A program made the translations under genes and the position numbers. Source: Gammaproteobacteria bacterium (GTDB taxonomy: Bacteria; Pseudomonadota; Gammaproteobacteria; Arenicellales; Poriferihabitantaceae). From it: a stretch of DNA of 40,696 nt. Location: the NCBI GenBank assembly GCA_011523765.1, contig WTGA01000080.1, positions 1 to 40,696 of the forward strand, given 5' to 3'. This document shows, piece after piece, positions 28,297 to 36,140 of this stretch (its first letter is position 1; the number at the start of each line of letters is the position of its first letter). The notes beneath the pieces are model-generated. The model was not told the origin of the DNA. It saw only the letters and a list, made by a program, of their open reading frames with translations, and ran no database searches.

Positions 28297-29178
28297 ATGA
28301 GCAAGAGCACGATGAAAGTCATCAGTGCGTATTCCTCCAAGGGAGGGACGACGAAAACGACGACGATTGCCAATCTGGGCGGCCTTCTTGTTGATCTGGG
28401 TTTTCGCATCCTCCTCATTGATGCGGATAACACACAGCCTTCCCTGTCTTCCTATTATCCGCTGACCCACCAGGCTCCGGACGGTCTGGTCAGACTCATC
28501 AAGTCTCGGGAAATCGTCGACGACCTTCTCTCTCATACCACTATTGAGGGATTGGACATTGTTTATGCGGATGACCATAAAAAGGAACTGTCCTCCTTCA
28601 TCAATGACGCAGCGGATGGTCGCCTTCGTATCAAACGGGCGATCCAGGAGTTCCAGGACCACTGTCCGGACAAGTACGATTTCATTCTCATTGATACACG
28701 AGGCGCAAAAGGCGTACTGGTTGATTCTGCGCTCATTGCCAGCGATATCATATTTTCTCCCATTCCCCCGGACAAGATCTCCGCTACGGAATTTCATCGT
28801 GGCACCGTCAGGCGCCACCGTTCGATCGCTGATTCAGTCCGGTTCATGAATATGGAAATTGGACCAATCTTTGCGTTTCTGTGTCGTGTTGAACGAACCC
28901 GGGATGCCCAGGTCATCACTGAGGGCATCCGGCTTTTGTCCGAAGATGTCGATAATATTTATCTTCTGGATACTGAAATCCCGCACTCCACGGCGTATAA
29001 ATCGGCGGCAACCTCACAAATTCCCATTCATCGGTTTGACAGAGGCAAATATAAAAAGATACGAAACGGCGCCGATACGATGAGTCAGCTGTGGCAGGAA
29101 ATCATGGATTTATATCGATCGTTGAACCCGGTCGCCGTCCTGCCGATTCCGGGAAGGGAGGGGTCTCATGGTAAATAA
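28297..29178 (+). CDS. ParA-family ATPase of the island
   Basis: A 293 aa partition-type ATPase. The deviant Walker motif reads KGGTTKT at 15-21: the signature Lys and the catalytic Lys are kept, but the Gly before the second Lys is Thr. LLIDADNTQPSLSSYY and FILIDTRGAKGVL fit the island ParA/Soj family, in which the protein helps maintain the excised circular form. ATG 28297 is chosen (MSKSTMKVIS); the frame extends upstream to a GTG at 28228 and another ATG lies at 28312. It overlaps parB by 11 bp. Confidence 0.87.
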   Translation: MSKSTMKVISAYSSKGGTTKTTTIANLGGLLVDLGFRILLIDADNTQPSLSSYYPLTHQAPDGLVRLIKSREIVDDLLSHTTIEGLDIVYADDHKKELSSFINDAADGRLRIKRAIQEFQDHCPDKYDFILIDTRGAKGVLVDSALIASDIIFSPIPPDKISATEFHRGTVRRHRSIADSVRFMNMEIGPIFAFLCRVERTRDAQVITEGIRLLSEDVDNIYLLDTEIPHSTAYKSAATSQIPIHRFDRGKYKKIRNGADTMSQLWQEIMDLYRSLNPVAVLPIPGREGSHGK

Positions 29179-30673
29179 ACCGTCGGGTCCACAGGCGATT
29201 GCGAAGCTGTTGAAGGCTGAAAGATTTGAATCTACCGGAAATTCCCGGATTGTCGAAGATCCGGCAGAACCGACATTGATGGTATTGCCGCTGAAATCAA
29301 TCGAGTCCAGCACACACAATCCGAGGTCTTCGCGCAATGCCAGTTTCGAGGAAATCAAGCAATCCATTATCAGCCTCGGCGGTTTGATTACCACGTTAAC
29401 GGTCACGAGGATGCCGGGTGAAGAGGTGTATCGGCTGGACGCCGGAGGCAACACTCGCCTCACGGCCATCAAGGCCGCCTATGAGGAGACGGGGGATGAA
29501 CGACTGGCGACCCTGACGGTACTGTTCAAACCTTATGGCGGCGAAACGGCCATCCTGGTGAACCATCTCATAGAAAACAGTTTGAGAAGCGACAATACGT
29601 TTATCGAGAAGGCTGTCGCCATCCAGCAGACCATCGATTTGCTGGTCAAGGAAAAGGACATCCCGGACCCGGAAAAGATCTCAGCGAGAAAATGGATTGC
29701 CATGATCGGTGAAGAATACGGCTATCCGGTCCACCGGGATGCCTTCCTTGGCTACCGGTATGCCTTGAAGCGGTTGGCGCAGACGATTCCAAACGCACTG
29801 AATTCGGGCATGGGCAAACCGACCGTGCTGCGTATTCAGCGCATGGAAAACACCTATCGAAAATATTGCGAAGAACATGCACTGAATAGTGATCAATTCG
29901 AGATTATTTTCGAACAGGCCTTATCAAACTGCGACAATGACAACCAGTTCGATCTGAACCAGTTTGAACATGCCTTGCTGGACGAGATCAGCCGGCAGAC
30001 CGGGAATGATACCGGTTCCATTGCACGGAAAATGCCCGGGGCAACCCAAATGGTGGAGGACCCTGTGCAGACTGGTTCCGGCTCGGCATTGAACCTGTTG
30101 GGGACATCCTTGCCGAGCCGGGAAGCAGCAGCCGTCCACCCCGAACTGACCGGGCCGACTCCACTTGGAAATGACGATCAAGAAGAAAACCGTTCCGGAC
30201 TGCCGGAACGCCAGCCCGACATTGCGACGCCGATCGGGCTGGCGTTGGCCAAGCGCGAAATATTCCAGGCGGCCCGCGATTTCGCCAAGCCGTTCGGGTT
30301 GTACGACCTGGTCAATGCCACCGAGTTTGGATACGGGTTTTATATCGAGTATCCGCCCAAGCGTCTGGAGACCGAGTATCAGTCGGCCTGTTGGTGGTTT
30401 CTGCTGCATCTTTCAGAAATTTTACTGCAGAAAAACCAATTGTTGTGGCTGTCGAAGGATTCGCTGTTCGGGGTCTTGCTGAAGCAATTTTCAACCGAAG
30501 GCAAAGCGGGTCTTTTCAGCAAATTCAGTACCATTGTCGGTCATCCTTCTGATATCGGGGAATGGGTCCCCAGTCTGCTGACCCATCCGGATGGAAAGGT
30601 TGACAGCCTGTCGAGGTTGCTTGCACAGGTGCACCGGATTCGACAGGGAGAACAGGAATCAGGGAATGGGTAA
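29168..30673 (+). CDS. ParB-family protein of the island
   Basis: A 501 aa protein. The N-terminal ParB/Sulfiredoxin-like nuclease domain is recognisable: HNPRSSRNASFEEIKQSIISLGGL and YRLDAGGNTRLTAIK correspond to the ParB box with its GxxRR-like segment replaced by GGNTR. A helical DNA-binding middle follows, then a long C-terminal region unlike chromosomal ParB. It resembles the large ParB of PFGI-1-type elements. It may bind centromere-like sites; the palindrome family described here is a candidate, unproven. Confidence 0.83.
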   Translation: MVNKPSGPQAIAKLLKAERFESTGNSRIVEDPAEPTLMVLPLKSIESSTHNPRSSRNASFEEIKQSIISLGGLITTLTVTRMPGEEVYRLDAGGNTRLTAIKAAYEETGDERLATLTVLFKPYGGETAILVNHLIENSLRSDNTFIEKAVAIQQTIDLLVKEKDIPDPEKISARKWIAMIGEEYGYPVHRDAFLGYRYALKRLAQTIPNALNSGMGKPTVLRIQRMENTYRKYCEEHALNSDQFEIIFEQALSNCDNDNQFDLNQFEHALLDEISRQTGNDTGSIARKMPGATQMVEDPVQTGSGSALNLLGTSLPSREAAAVHPELTGPTPLGNDDQEENRSGLPERQPDIATPIGLALAKREIFQAARDFAKPFGLYDLVNATEFGYGFYIEYPPKRLETEYQSACWWFLLHLSEILLQKNQLLWLSKDSLFGVLLKQFSTEGKAGLFSKFSTIVGHPSDIGEWVPSLLTHPDGKVDSLSRLLAQVHRIRQGEQESGNG

Positions 30674-31262
30674 TACGGTTACCGTAGCGGAAAACTTCCT
30701 GAGCGATGCGAACAGCACCCTTGCAGGGATGCTGCTGTTTAGCCTGAAACAGGCGGCATTGGCAGACAACGATACGCTCAGTCAGATCGGATTTACGCCG
30801 GAATTGATCCGGCTGCTCCAAAGCATGGACATGGAAGATATCGCCGAGTATGCCCGGTATGGGCCCAGATATATGCGGATTTCCATTGACCCGAAGCGAT
30901 TTGAGCAGATTCACGACATTATCCATGCCCGGGCCCAGGAGCGGCAATTGGTCAACAGCCTGTTAAGGGCCCATATTTCCTATCAGTTCCTGCACGACCA
31001 ATTTGGCATGACTTCCAACGAAATTCTCAGTCGCAAAACCAGGCTCAGGGTGGTAACCAAACCCGGTCGCAGCAAAGCGCTGACCGAACGGGAAACAGGG
31101 GTCATTTATCAGTCATTCAAAAAAGAAAGCGTGATCGCGGCATCCAGGGCCGCTGCCCACTGGTATCCGGAACTGATTCTGGCCATCTCCCAGGAAACCG
31201 GCATTGATGCAGGAAAGGTCGCCAGCCTGGTCAGTGTGCAGGAGGCAGAAAATCTTCTATGA
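30666..31262 (+). CDS. DUF2857-like island protein
   Basis: A 198 aa protein without enzymatic motifs. By size, helical composition and position between parB and the replication gene it corresponds to the DUF2857/STY4526 family; I recognise it mainly from context. The frame is open from 30591, but ATG 30666, overlapping parB by 8 bp, gives the more plausible start MGNTVTVAENFL. It overlaps the next gene by ATGA. Its function is unknown. Confidence 0.7.
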   Translation: MGNTVTVAENFLSDANSTLAGMLLFSLKQAALADNDTLSQIGFTPELIRLLQSMDMEDIAEYARYGPRYMRISIDPKRFEQIHDIIHARAQERQLVNSLLRAHISYQFLHDQFGMTSNEILSRKTRLRVVTKPGRSKALTERETGVIYQSFKKESVIAASRAAAHWYPELILAISQETGIDAGKVASLVSVQEAENLL

Positions 31263-32620
31263 AAGACCGGTCCAATGACCAATTGGTATTGATTGGGGAT
31301 TACCATGAATCCATTCCTGTGTTGTTGATTGCGGACCCAGACCTGTCCAGCAACGATAAAATACTGTGGCAGGTATTGAGAATCTCCATTCAACGGAATC
31401 AGGGGCATATTTCAATGCCCGCTCAAAATGACATGGCGACCATCATGGGGGTCACCAAGAAAACGGTGATCGCTTCGATGAATACGTTGCGGGTGACCCG
31501 GTGGTTGTCGGTTCAGCATCAATTCGATGAAGCCGGCAGGCAGACCAGAAATATTTACGCGATCCATACCCGACCAGCCAGTATAAGCGATGCGGTCGCG
31601 CTGGATGACCAATACCCCGTTCTACTGAACAAGTGTGCCAGGGAAGGTCCTGGACGGACCGGTCATCTGGCTGGACAGGCATTGCGCGACATGAATGCGC
31701 ACACTCCCCTGTTTCCCTCGCGGCTTCTGGCGGATCAGGATGAGTACGATGCGGCACTGGAAGCCTATGGAAATGGAGTGCCCGTTTCATCCGGTCATCA
31801 ACCGAACCTTTCTTTCTTTGGCAGGACCCCGGTGCGATTTGGTCCGACCGCGGCCTCCACTGGTTCCGGGAAAAAAGATCGGGGGGAATCGGTGGACAGC
31901 CCTACATTAGGCAAAAATTGTCCTGAAAGCAGGGTCACAACCCGGGATTTTGAAATTGGCCTCACTGAGGCCACTTTGGATTCGGGTGGAAAAACAGCGA
32001 AAAATGGCGAAAACATTAGGGGTGTAAAAATTACACCCCTAGCAAACACTGGGGGTGTAAAAATTACACCCCATAGAAACGGTGCAAACATTAGGGGTGT
32101 AAAAAATACACCGCTAGCCAATACTGGGGGTGTAAAAATTACACCCCGTAGTAGTAGTAATTATTATAAAAATACTACTACCACTGATACAGAGATTGAT
32201 ATTGATACAAATGAGAAAATATTGAAATTATCCGGAAAGGAGAAGCAGTCTCTTTTGATTTACCTGGAAAAAATTCCCACTGCCGAGCGGCAGGCATTTT
32301 GGGATGAATTCACGGGAACCGTGGTCAGAAAGGCGGATACCCCATTCCCTGTTCACAGCAAGGTCATTTACTTTCGGGCGATGGTGAAGAAATTCCAGCA
32401 GGGACAATTTCGCTACACGGAGGCATCGGACCGAATCGCGGGGGGACGGGCGACCGATGCGGCCGTGAAGGCCGCCCACCGGGCATCACGGGATCGAATG
32501 CAGTGTACCGCGAAAGAGGCTCTCCCAGGGGAAGAGTCCGTACTGAGTCCGCGAATTGCACGGCTGAAGGAACAATACAGCAAACGCAGCAAACGGAAGC
32601 AGGAGGCTCGGGATGAATAA
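31259..32620 (+). CDS. STY4528-like island replication protein with embedded iterons
   Basis: A 453 aa protein. Residues about 45-105 look like a winged-helix DNA-binding region (MPAQNDMATIMGVTKKTVIASMNTL). The middle is low-complexity and contains GLTEA (234-238), encoded by a copy of the island palindrome, and then residues 253-297, in which (G/R)GVKITP-type peptides recur because the DNA carries four iterons. The C-terminal region (about 320-430) is helical and basic. Gene order matches the pathogenicity-island replication protein of SPI-7-type elements. An initiator whose origin lies in its own gene, as in phage lambda O, is the natural reading (inference). Confidence 0.7.
   Translation: MKDRSNDQLVLIGDYHESIPVLLIADPDLSSNDKILWQVLRISIQRNQGHISMPAQNDMATIMGVTKKTVIASMNTLRVTRWLSVQHQFDEAGRQTRNIYAIHTRPASISDAVALDDQYPVLLNKCAREGPGRTGHLAGQALRDMNAHTPLFPSRLLADQDEYDAALEAYGNGVPVSSGHQPNLSFFGRTPVRFGPTAASTGSGKKDRGESVDSPTLGKNCPESRVTTRDFEIGLTEATLDSGGKTAKNGENIRGVKITPLANTGGVKITPHRNGANIRGVKNTPLANTGGVKITPRSSSNYYKNTTTTDTEIDIDTNEKILKLSGKEKQSLLIYLEKIPTAERQAFWDEFTGTVVRKADTPFPVHSKVIYFRAMVKKFQQGQFRYTEASDRIAGGRATDAAVKAAHRASRDRMQCTAKEALPGEESVLSPRIARLKEQYSKRSKRKQEARDE
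31957..31973 (-). repeat. Island palindrome copy 1 (inside the replication gene)
   Basis: TGGCCTCACTGAGGCCA. The family tail (TTTCAAAATCC) is on the left as its reverse complement, so this copy is inverted. It is in frame, encoding GLTEA. Confidence 0.9.
32017..32147 (+). repeat. Four palindromic iterons, candidate replication origin
   Basis: Four 21-bp units with arms GGGGTGTAA and TTACACCCC around AAA start at 32019, 32052, 32094 and 32127 (spacing 33, 42, 33). Units 1, 2 and 4 are perfect palindromes; unit 3 has two changes in its right arm. The pairs form a 75-bp tandem duplication. Spacings are near whole helical turns, as for initiator-binding iterons. Confidence 0.85.
32148..32220 (+). 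other. AT-rich stretch with hairpin next to the iterons
   Basis: GTAGTAGTA (32151-32159) and TACTACTAC (32173-32181) enclose a 13-nt loop of A and T only. AT-rich DNA continues to about 32230. Adjacent to iterons, this resembles a DNA-unwinding element. Confidence 0.55.
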
Positions 32621-32651
32621 TGGGGCAGGGTTGGGATGCTGGAAAACGGGG

Positions 32652-32668
32652 TGGCCTCAGTGAGGCCA
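32652..32668 (+). repeat. Island palindrome copy 2
   Basis: TGGCCTCAGTGAGGCCA with the full tail (CTTTCAAAATCCGG). It lies 31 bp after the replication-gene stop. Confidence 0.95.
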
Positions 32669-32714
32669 CTTTCAAAATCCGGGGATTTCCCCGTTTATGG
32701 ACGGCAGAACAGGG

Positions 32715-32731
32715 TGGCCTCACTGAGGCCA
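32715..32731 (+). repeat. Island palindrome copy 3
   Basis: TGGCCTCACTGAGGCCA with a diverged tail, preceded by AACAGGG as in copy 10. It lies 31 bp upstream of the topB start. Confidence 0.95.
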
Positions 32732-32762
32732 GTTGGTGAATGGGGATGGGCGGGAGAAGAGA

Positions 32763-34751
32763 ATGAGCCTGTTTATTTGTGAAAAACCTTCACAAGCCAG
32801 GGATATCGCCGCCGTCATGGGTATTCAGTCGAAAGGCGAGGGGTATATCCAGGCAGGGGGGCATGAGGTCACCTGGTGCATCGGCCATTTATTGGAGATG
32901 GATGATCCGGATGCCTATGACAGTGCCTTGAAAAAATGGCAGATTGCGGATTTGCCCATTGTCCCGGTCCAGTGGAATTTACACGTCCGAAAAGCGGTTT
33001 CGAAACAGTATCGAGTTGTTTCATCGCTGATTCAAAAAGCGAATGCCATTGTGGTGGCGACCGATGCGGACCGGGAAGGGGAAAGCATCGCACGAGAAAT
33101 TATGGAGCAGCTCTGTTTCACTGGCAACGTTCAGAGATTGTGGTTAAGCGCCCTGGACCGAACATCCATTGCCAAAGCGCTGTCCACGATCCAGTGCGGT
33201 TCGACGACCGAACCCCTGTACCATGCGGCACAGGCCCGGCAGCGGGCAGACTGGTTGGTGGGCATGAACATGACCCGGGCCTATACGCTGTTGGGGCGTC
33301 AAACGGGACTGGATGCCGTTTTGTCGGTGGGACGGGTACAAACGCCGACTCTTTCCCTGATTGTTGACCGGGACCGGGAAATCGAAAACTTTGTGGCCGT
33401 GCCGTATTTCGTGAACTGGATTGAAGTGGAGACCAGGGGTCGTTCATTCAGGGCGGCCCTGGTCTCCACGGCGGTCCAGGGTACGGCGGGTTTTGACCAG
33501 GAAGGCCGGTGTTTGGATGAAACCACGGCACGCACCCTGGCAGAAAAATGCCAGGACACGGCGACGGTTCGGGAGGCGGATTATGTACAGAAAACCTCCC
33601 GGGCACCGTTGCCTTTTTCCCTGTCGGCCCTGCAGCAGGCCTGCAGCAAGCGCTGGGGGTATGGAGCCCAGGAGGTGCTGGATATTGCACAGGCGCTGTA
33701 CGAAACCCATAAACTGGTCACCTATCCCCGTTCGGATTGCAGGTATCTGCCTGAGGACCAGTTGGATGAGTCCGGGCCCATCCTGGATTCGATCCGAAAC
33801 CATGCCCTGTTTGAGGCCGGGGTCCTGGACCAGATGGACCCCTCACGGAAATCCAGGGCATGGGATGATCGGAAGGTGACGGCCCACCATGCCCTGATTC
33901 CAACGGCTACTGGCCTCAGTGAGGCCACTCTCAAGGAACGGGAAGTCCAGGTGTACCGGTTGATCTGCCAGCACTTTGTGGCCCAGTTCTTGCCGGATTA
34001 CCGCTATCTGCAGTCGTCCATTTTTCTGCGTACGGCACAACTGGATTACCGGGCGACGGGGCGGTCCCCGATCGCCCCGGGCTGGAAACAGGTTTTTGCC
34101 TCTCCGGAGAACCGCGAAGACGAACCGCAGCAAAAACTGCCTGAAGTGCAGCGCGGCGATCGGCTGACCATACTGGAATCGGGGTACGACCCTAAACAGA
34201 CAACTCCGCCAAAACCCTTTATGGAAGGGACCCTGATTGCGGCGATGTCCAATATCCAGCAGTTCGTCCGCAATCCGGAACTGAAAAAAATCCTGAAGGA
34301 GACGGAAGGAATCGGCACGGAAGCGACCCGGGCTTCGATCATTGAAACGCTGTACCAGCGAAAGTTCATTGAAAAACGCAAAAAACAGGTGGTGTCCACC
34401 CCGCTGGGCCGGGACCTGGTGGACCTGTTGCCCGGTGAACTCAAGGATCCGGGGACCACGGCCCTCATGGAAAGGATGTTGGGGCAAATTGCAGAGGGGA
34501 AAGTGACCATGGAGGACTACCTGCACCGACAGACGGTCTGGCTGACCGCGTTGACGGACAAGGTGAAACGTCAATACGGTGATTTATCCGTGAATCCGCA
34601 GCCGCCTGCGGACGCACGGTCCCTGGGCGATTGCCCGGAGTGTGGAAAACCGCTGCGGCAACGTCGAAGCCGGTATGGGAAATTTGTAGGGTGTTCGGGT
34701 TTTCCGGACTGTCAATACATTGTCCGGGAAAAAAGGAGGAAACCGAAATGA
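32763..34751 (+). CDS. topB: DNA topoisomerase III (TopB), island type
   Basis: A 662 aa type IA topoisomerase. It has a Toprim domain (LFICEKPSQARDIAAVMG, VVATDADREGESIAREI), the catalytic Tyr321 in LVTYPRSDCRYLP, GIGTEATRASIIETLYQRKFIEK, and a C-terminal zinc ribbon (CPECGKPL..GKFVGCSGFPDC). It relaxes and decatenates DNA and is part of the conserved island backbone. ATG 32763 has GGAGAAGAG just upstream. Residues 384-388 (GLSEA) come from palindrome copy 4 and lie in the central region after the active-site domain. Confidence 0.95.
   Translation: MSLFICEKPSQARDIAAVMGIQSKGEGYIQAGGHEVTWCIGHLLEMDDPDAYDSALKKWQIADLPIVPVQWNLHVRKAVSKQYRVVSSLIQKANAIVVATDADREGESIAREIMEQLCFTGNVQRLWLSALDRTSIAKALSTIQCGSTTEPLYHAAQARQRADWLVGMNMTRAYTLLGRQTGLDAVLSVGRVQTPTLSLIVDRDREIENFVAVPYFVNWIEVETRGRSFRAALVSTAVQGTAGFDQEGRCLDETTARTLAEKCQDTATVREADYVQKTSRAPLPFSLSALQQACSKRWGYGAQEVLDIAQALYETHKLVTYPRSDCRYLPEDQLDESGPILDSIRNHALFEAGVLDQMDPSRKSRAWDDRKVTAHHALIPTATGLSEATLKEREVQVYRLICQHFVAQFLPDYRYLQSSIFLRTAQLDYRATGRSPIAPGWKQVFASPENREDEPQQKLPEVQRGDRLTILESGYDPKQTTPPKPFMEGTLIAAMSNIQQFVRNPELKKILKETEGIGTEATRASIIETLYQRKFIEKRKKQVVSTPLGRDLVDLLPGELKDPGTTALMERMLGQIAEGKVTMEDYLHRQTVWLTALTDKVKRQYGDLSVNPQPPADARSLGDCPECGKPLRQRRSRYGKFVGCSGFPDCQYIVREKRRKPK
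33911..33927 (+). repeat. Island palindrome copy 4 (inside topB)
   Basis: TGGCCTCAGTGAGGCCA, in frame, encoding GLSEA at residues 384-388. The tail is diverged (CTCTCAAGGAACGG). Confidence 0.95.
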
Positions 34752-34760
34752 GGGTTGTTT

Positions 34761-34777
34761 TGGCCTCACTGAGGCCA
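34761..34777 (+). repeat. Island palindrome copy 5
   Basis: TGGCCTCACTGAGGCCA with the full tail GTTTCAAAATCCGG, starting 10 bp after the topB stop. Confidence 0.95.
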
Positions 34778-34821
34778 GTTTCAAAATCCGGTCCCGGCCT
34801 TCAGTCGGTGGTTCAGCATTC

Positions 34822-35574
34822 ATGAGTCTGAAGAACGAGTTAAGAGGGGCGGCCACCGTGACCCTGCATACGAATTTTGCCAATCGCGCGATCCGGGGGC
34901 GAATAGCCAAACCCGACAAACCCGCGATTCCTTCCCTGTTCCAGTTCAATATGCTGGTCCGGATTGTCTTCAGATCGTGTCTGTTGGATGACCCGTTTGC
35001 CTGGTTTGCCCTGGCCAGGGTTGAGGAGACGCTGGAAGAAGTCGAACAGCGGCTGAATAAATTTTCGACTGATCTGTCCGGGGTATTACGGGTCAATGAC
35101 GACCGGATCCGGATCGAAGATACGGTCTCGGTGAAACCGATCACGCATACCGTCCATGTGTCGCATTACGGGTTTCGGATGCTGGACATGATTGCACTGT
35201 ATGACCGGGTATGCTGCGATTGTTTCAACGCCATCCACCGTTGCCGCATCCCGCCCACTGAAGGCTATAACATCATGGACCAGGGAGCCAAAGTGCTTCG
35301 GCGGGGGGTTTGTGCCGGGGAGGGGTATATGTACACGGGCGTGGCCCGAAAAGACCTGGAGCAGGGCAATCAAAAAGCCAGGGACGCGATCAGACGCCTG
35401 GTGGCTTCCCGATTTCTGGACCAGACAAAATTCAACGGGTTTGAGGATATGTGCCGGTTTTTTGCGGCCTATCAACCGAAAACCAACTATGGGCCATCGG
35501 TGTTGTCATTTAAAGACTCCGAAGGGGGCGGGAAGGAATCAAGGCATGGATCGGAGGAGCAGCCGGATGACTGA
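34822..35574 (+). CDS. PFL_4669-like integrating conjugative element protein
   Basis: A 250 aa protein. The start region (LHTNFANRAIRGR), AWFALARVEETL, and a C-terminal part with conserved-looking GFRMLDMIALYDRVCCDC resemble the PFL_4669/TIGR03761 family, found only on this type of element. Its biochemical function is unknown. ATG 34822 is preferred because the open frame upstream (from 34720) overlaps the topB end and palindrome copy 5. It overlaps the next small frame by ATGACTGA. Confidence 0.75.
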   Translation: MSLKNELRGAATVTLHTNFANRAIRGRIAKPDKPAIPSLFQFNMLVRIVFRSCLLDDPFAWFALARVEETLEEVEQRLNKFSTDLSGVLRVNDDRIRIEDTVSVKPITHTVHVSHYGFRMLDMIALYDRVCCDCFNAIHRCRIPPTEGYNIMDQGAKVLRRGVCAGEGYMYTGVARKDLEQGNQKARDAIRRLVASRFLDQTKFNGFEDMCRFFAAYQPKTNYGPSVLSFKDSEGGGKESRHGSEEQPDD

Positions 35575-35725
35575 GATCGACGTGGCCTCACTGAGGCCAG
35601 TTTCAAAACCCGGTCCAGTGGAAGACCATCCGGGGAAATGGCTGCAACTTGGGGACCGGTGGCTTCCCGGGGTAAATCCGGCACGCCGGGTAACGGCGCC
35701 CGGGCCCTTTAAGGGTAAGGGATGA
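35567..35725 (+). CDS. Small frame, possible N-terminal piece of a DUF3158-like gene
   Basis: A 52-codon frame starting in the overlap with the upstream stop. Residues 6-13 (VASLRPVS) are encoded by palindrome copy 6. It ends PFKGKG immediately before its stop; the neighbouring frame continues DEMLDQ. In DUF3158 proteins of related elements a PFKGKGD-like motif is followed by such a helix, so this may be the front part of the next gene separated by a frameshift. It could equally be a non-coding remnant. Confidence 0.4.
   Translation: MTEIDVASLRPVSKPGPVEDHPGKWLQLGDRWLPGVNPARRVTAPGPFKGKG
35583..35599 (+). repeat. Island palindrome copy 6
   Basis: TGGCCTCACTGAGGCCA with tail GTTTCAAAACCCGG, starting 9 bp after the stop of the PFL_4669-like gene. 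Confidence 0.95.
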
Positions 35726-35726
35726 A

Positions 35727-36140
35727 ATGCTGGATCAGAGAATCATTCCGACGATGAAACACCGTGAACTGGTGGCCCGATTGACGGAATTGGAGGGTGG
35801 CCTCAGTGAGGCCAGAATTTACCAGGAAGCGGTCCTGACTGCTTCCAGACGGCTTTCCCCGGTCTGTGACTATGCCCGGATTGCAGTTCAGGTGCGTGGA
35901 AAGCGACGTTATCTGAATTGGCGGCAACGATACTATAAGCGACCTTACTTTCGCCTCGATGATGAACATGGGACCTATATGCTTGCCCACTTTGCTGGAA
36001 ACCGGGCCGATATCCTGGCACTGGAACAGGCACGCATGGTATCCAATTACCGGTATCAGACGGCCGTTTATGAACACGACCAGCTGTTGCAGCTGAAAAC
36101 GCAATTGTCGGTCTGGCGCAAATTGCGGGACGCAACATGA
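35727..36140 (+). CDS. DUF3158-like island protein (possibly truncated)
   Basis: A 137 aa basic, helical protein. RYLNWRQRYYKRPYF recalls the FLRWR segment of DUF3158, and the position between the PFL_4669-like gene and ssb fits. AAGGG upstream of ATG 35727 allows independent initiation. GLSEA at residues 25-29 comes from palindrome copy 7. It may be the 3' part of a split gene with the preceding frame. It overlaps the methylase by ATGA. Confidence 0.55.
   Translation: MLDQRIIPTMKHRELVARLTELEGGLSEARIYQEAVLTASRRLSPVCDYARIAVQVRGKRRYLNWRQRYYKRPYFRLDDEHGTYMLAHFAGNRADILALEQARMVSNYRYQTAVYEHDQLLQLKTQLSVWRKLRDAT
35798..35814 (+). repeat. Island palindrome copy 7 (inside the DUF3158-like gene)
   Basis: TGGCCTCAGTGAGGCCA, in frame, encoding GLSEA at residues 25-29. 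Its tail is not conserved. Confidence 0.95.

Noticed and set aside
32017..32147. CRISPR array or a simple rho-independent terminator at the GGGGTGTAA palindromes
   Set aside because: Only four units, spacers of 12-21 bp that are themselves duplicated, located inside a reading frame and lacking T-runs; iterons fit better.
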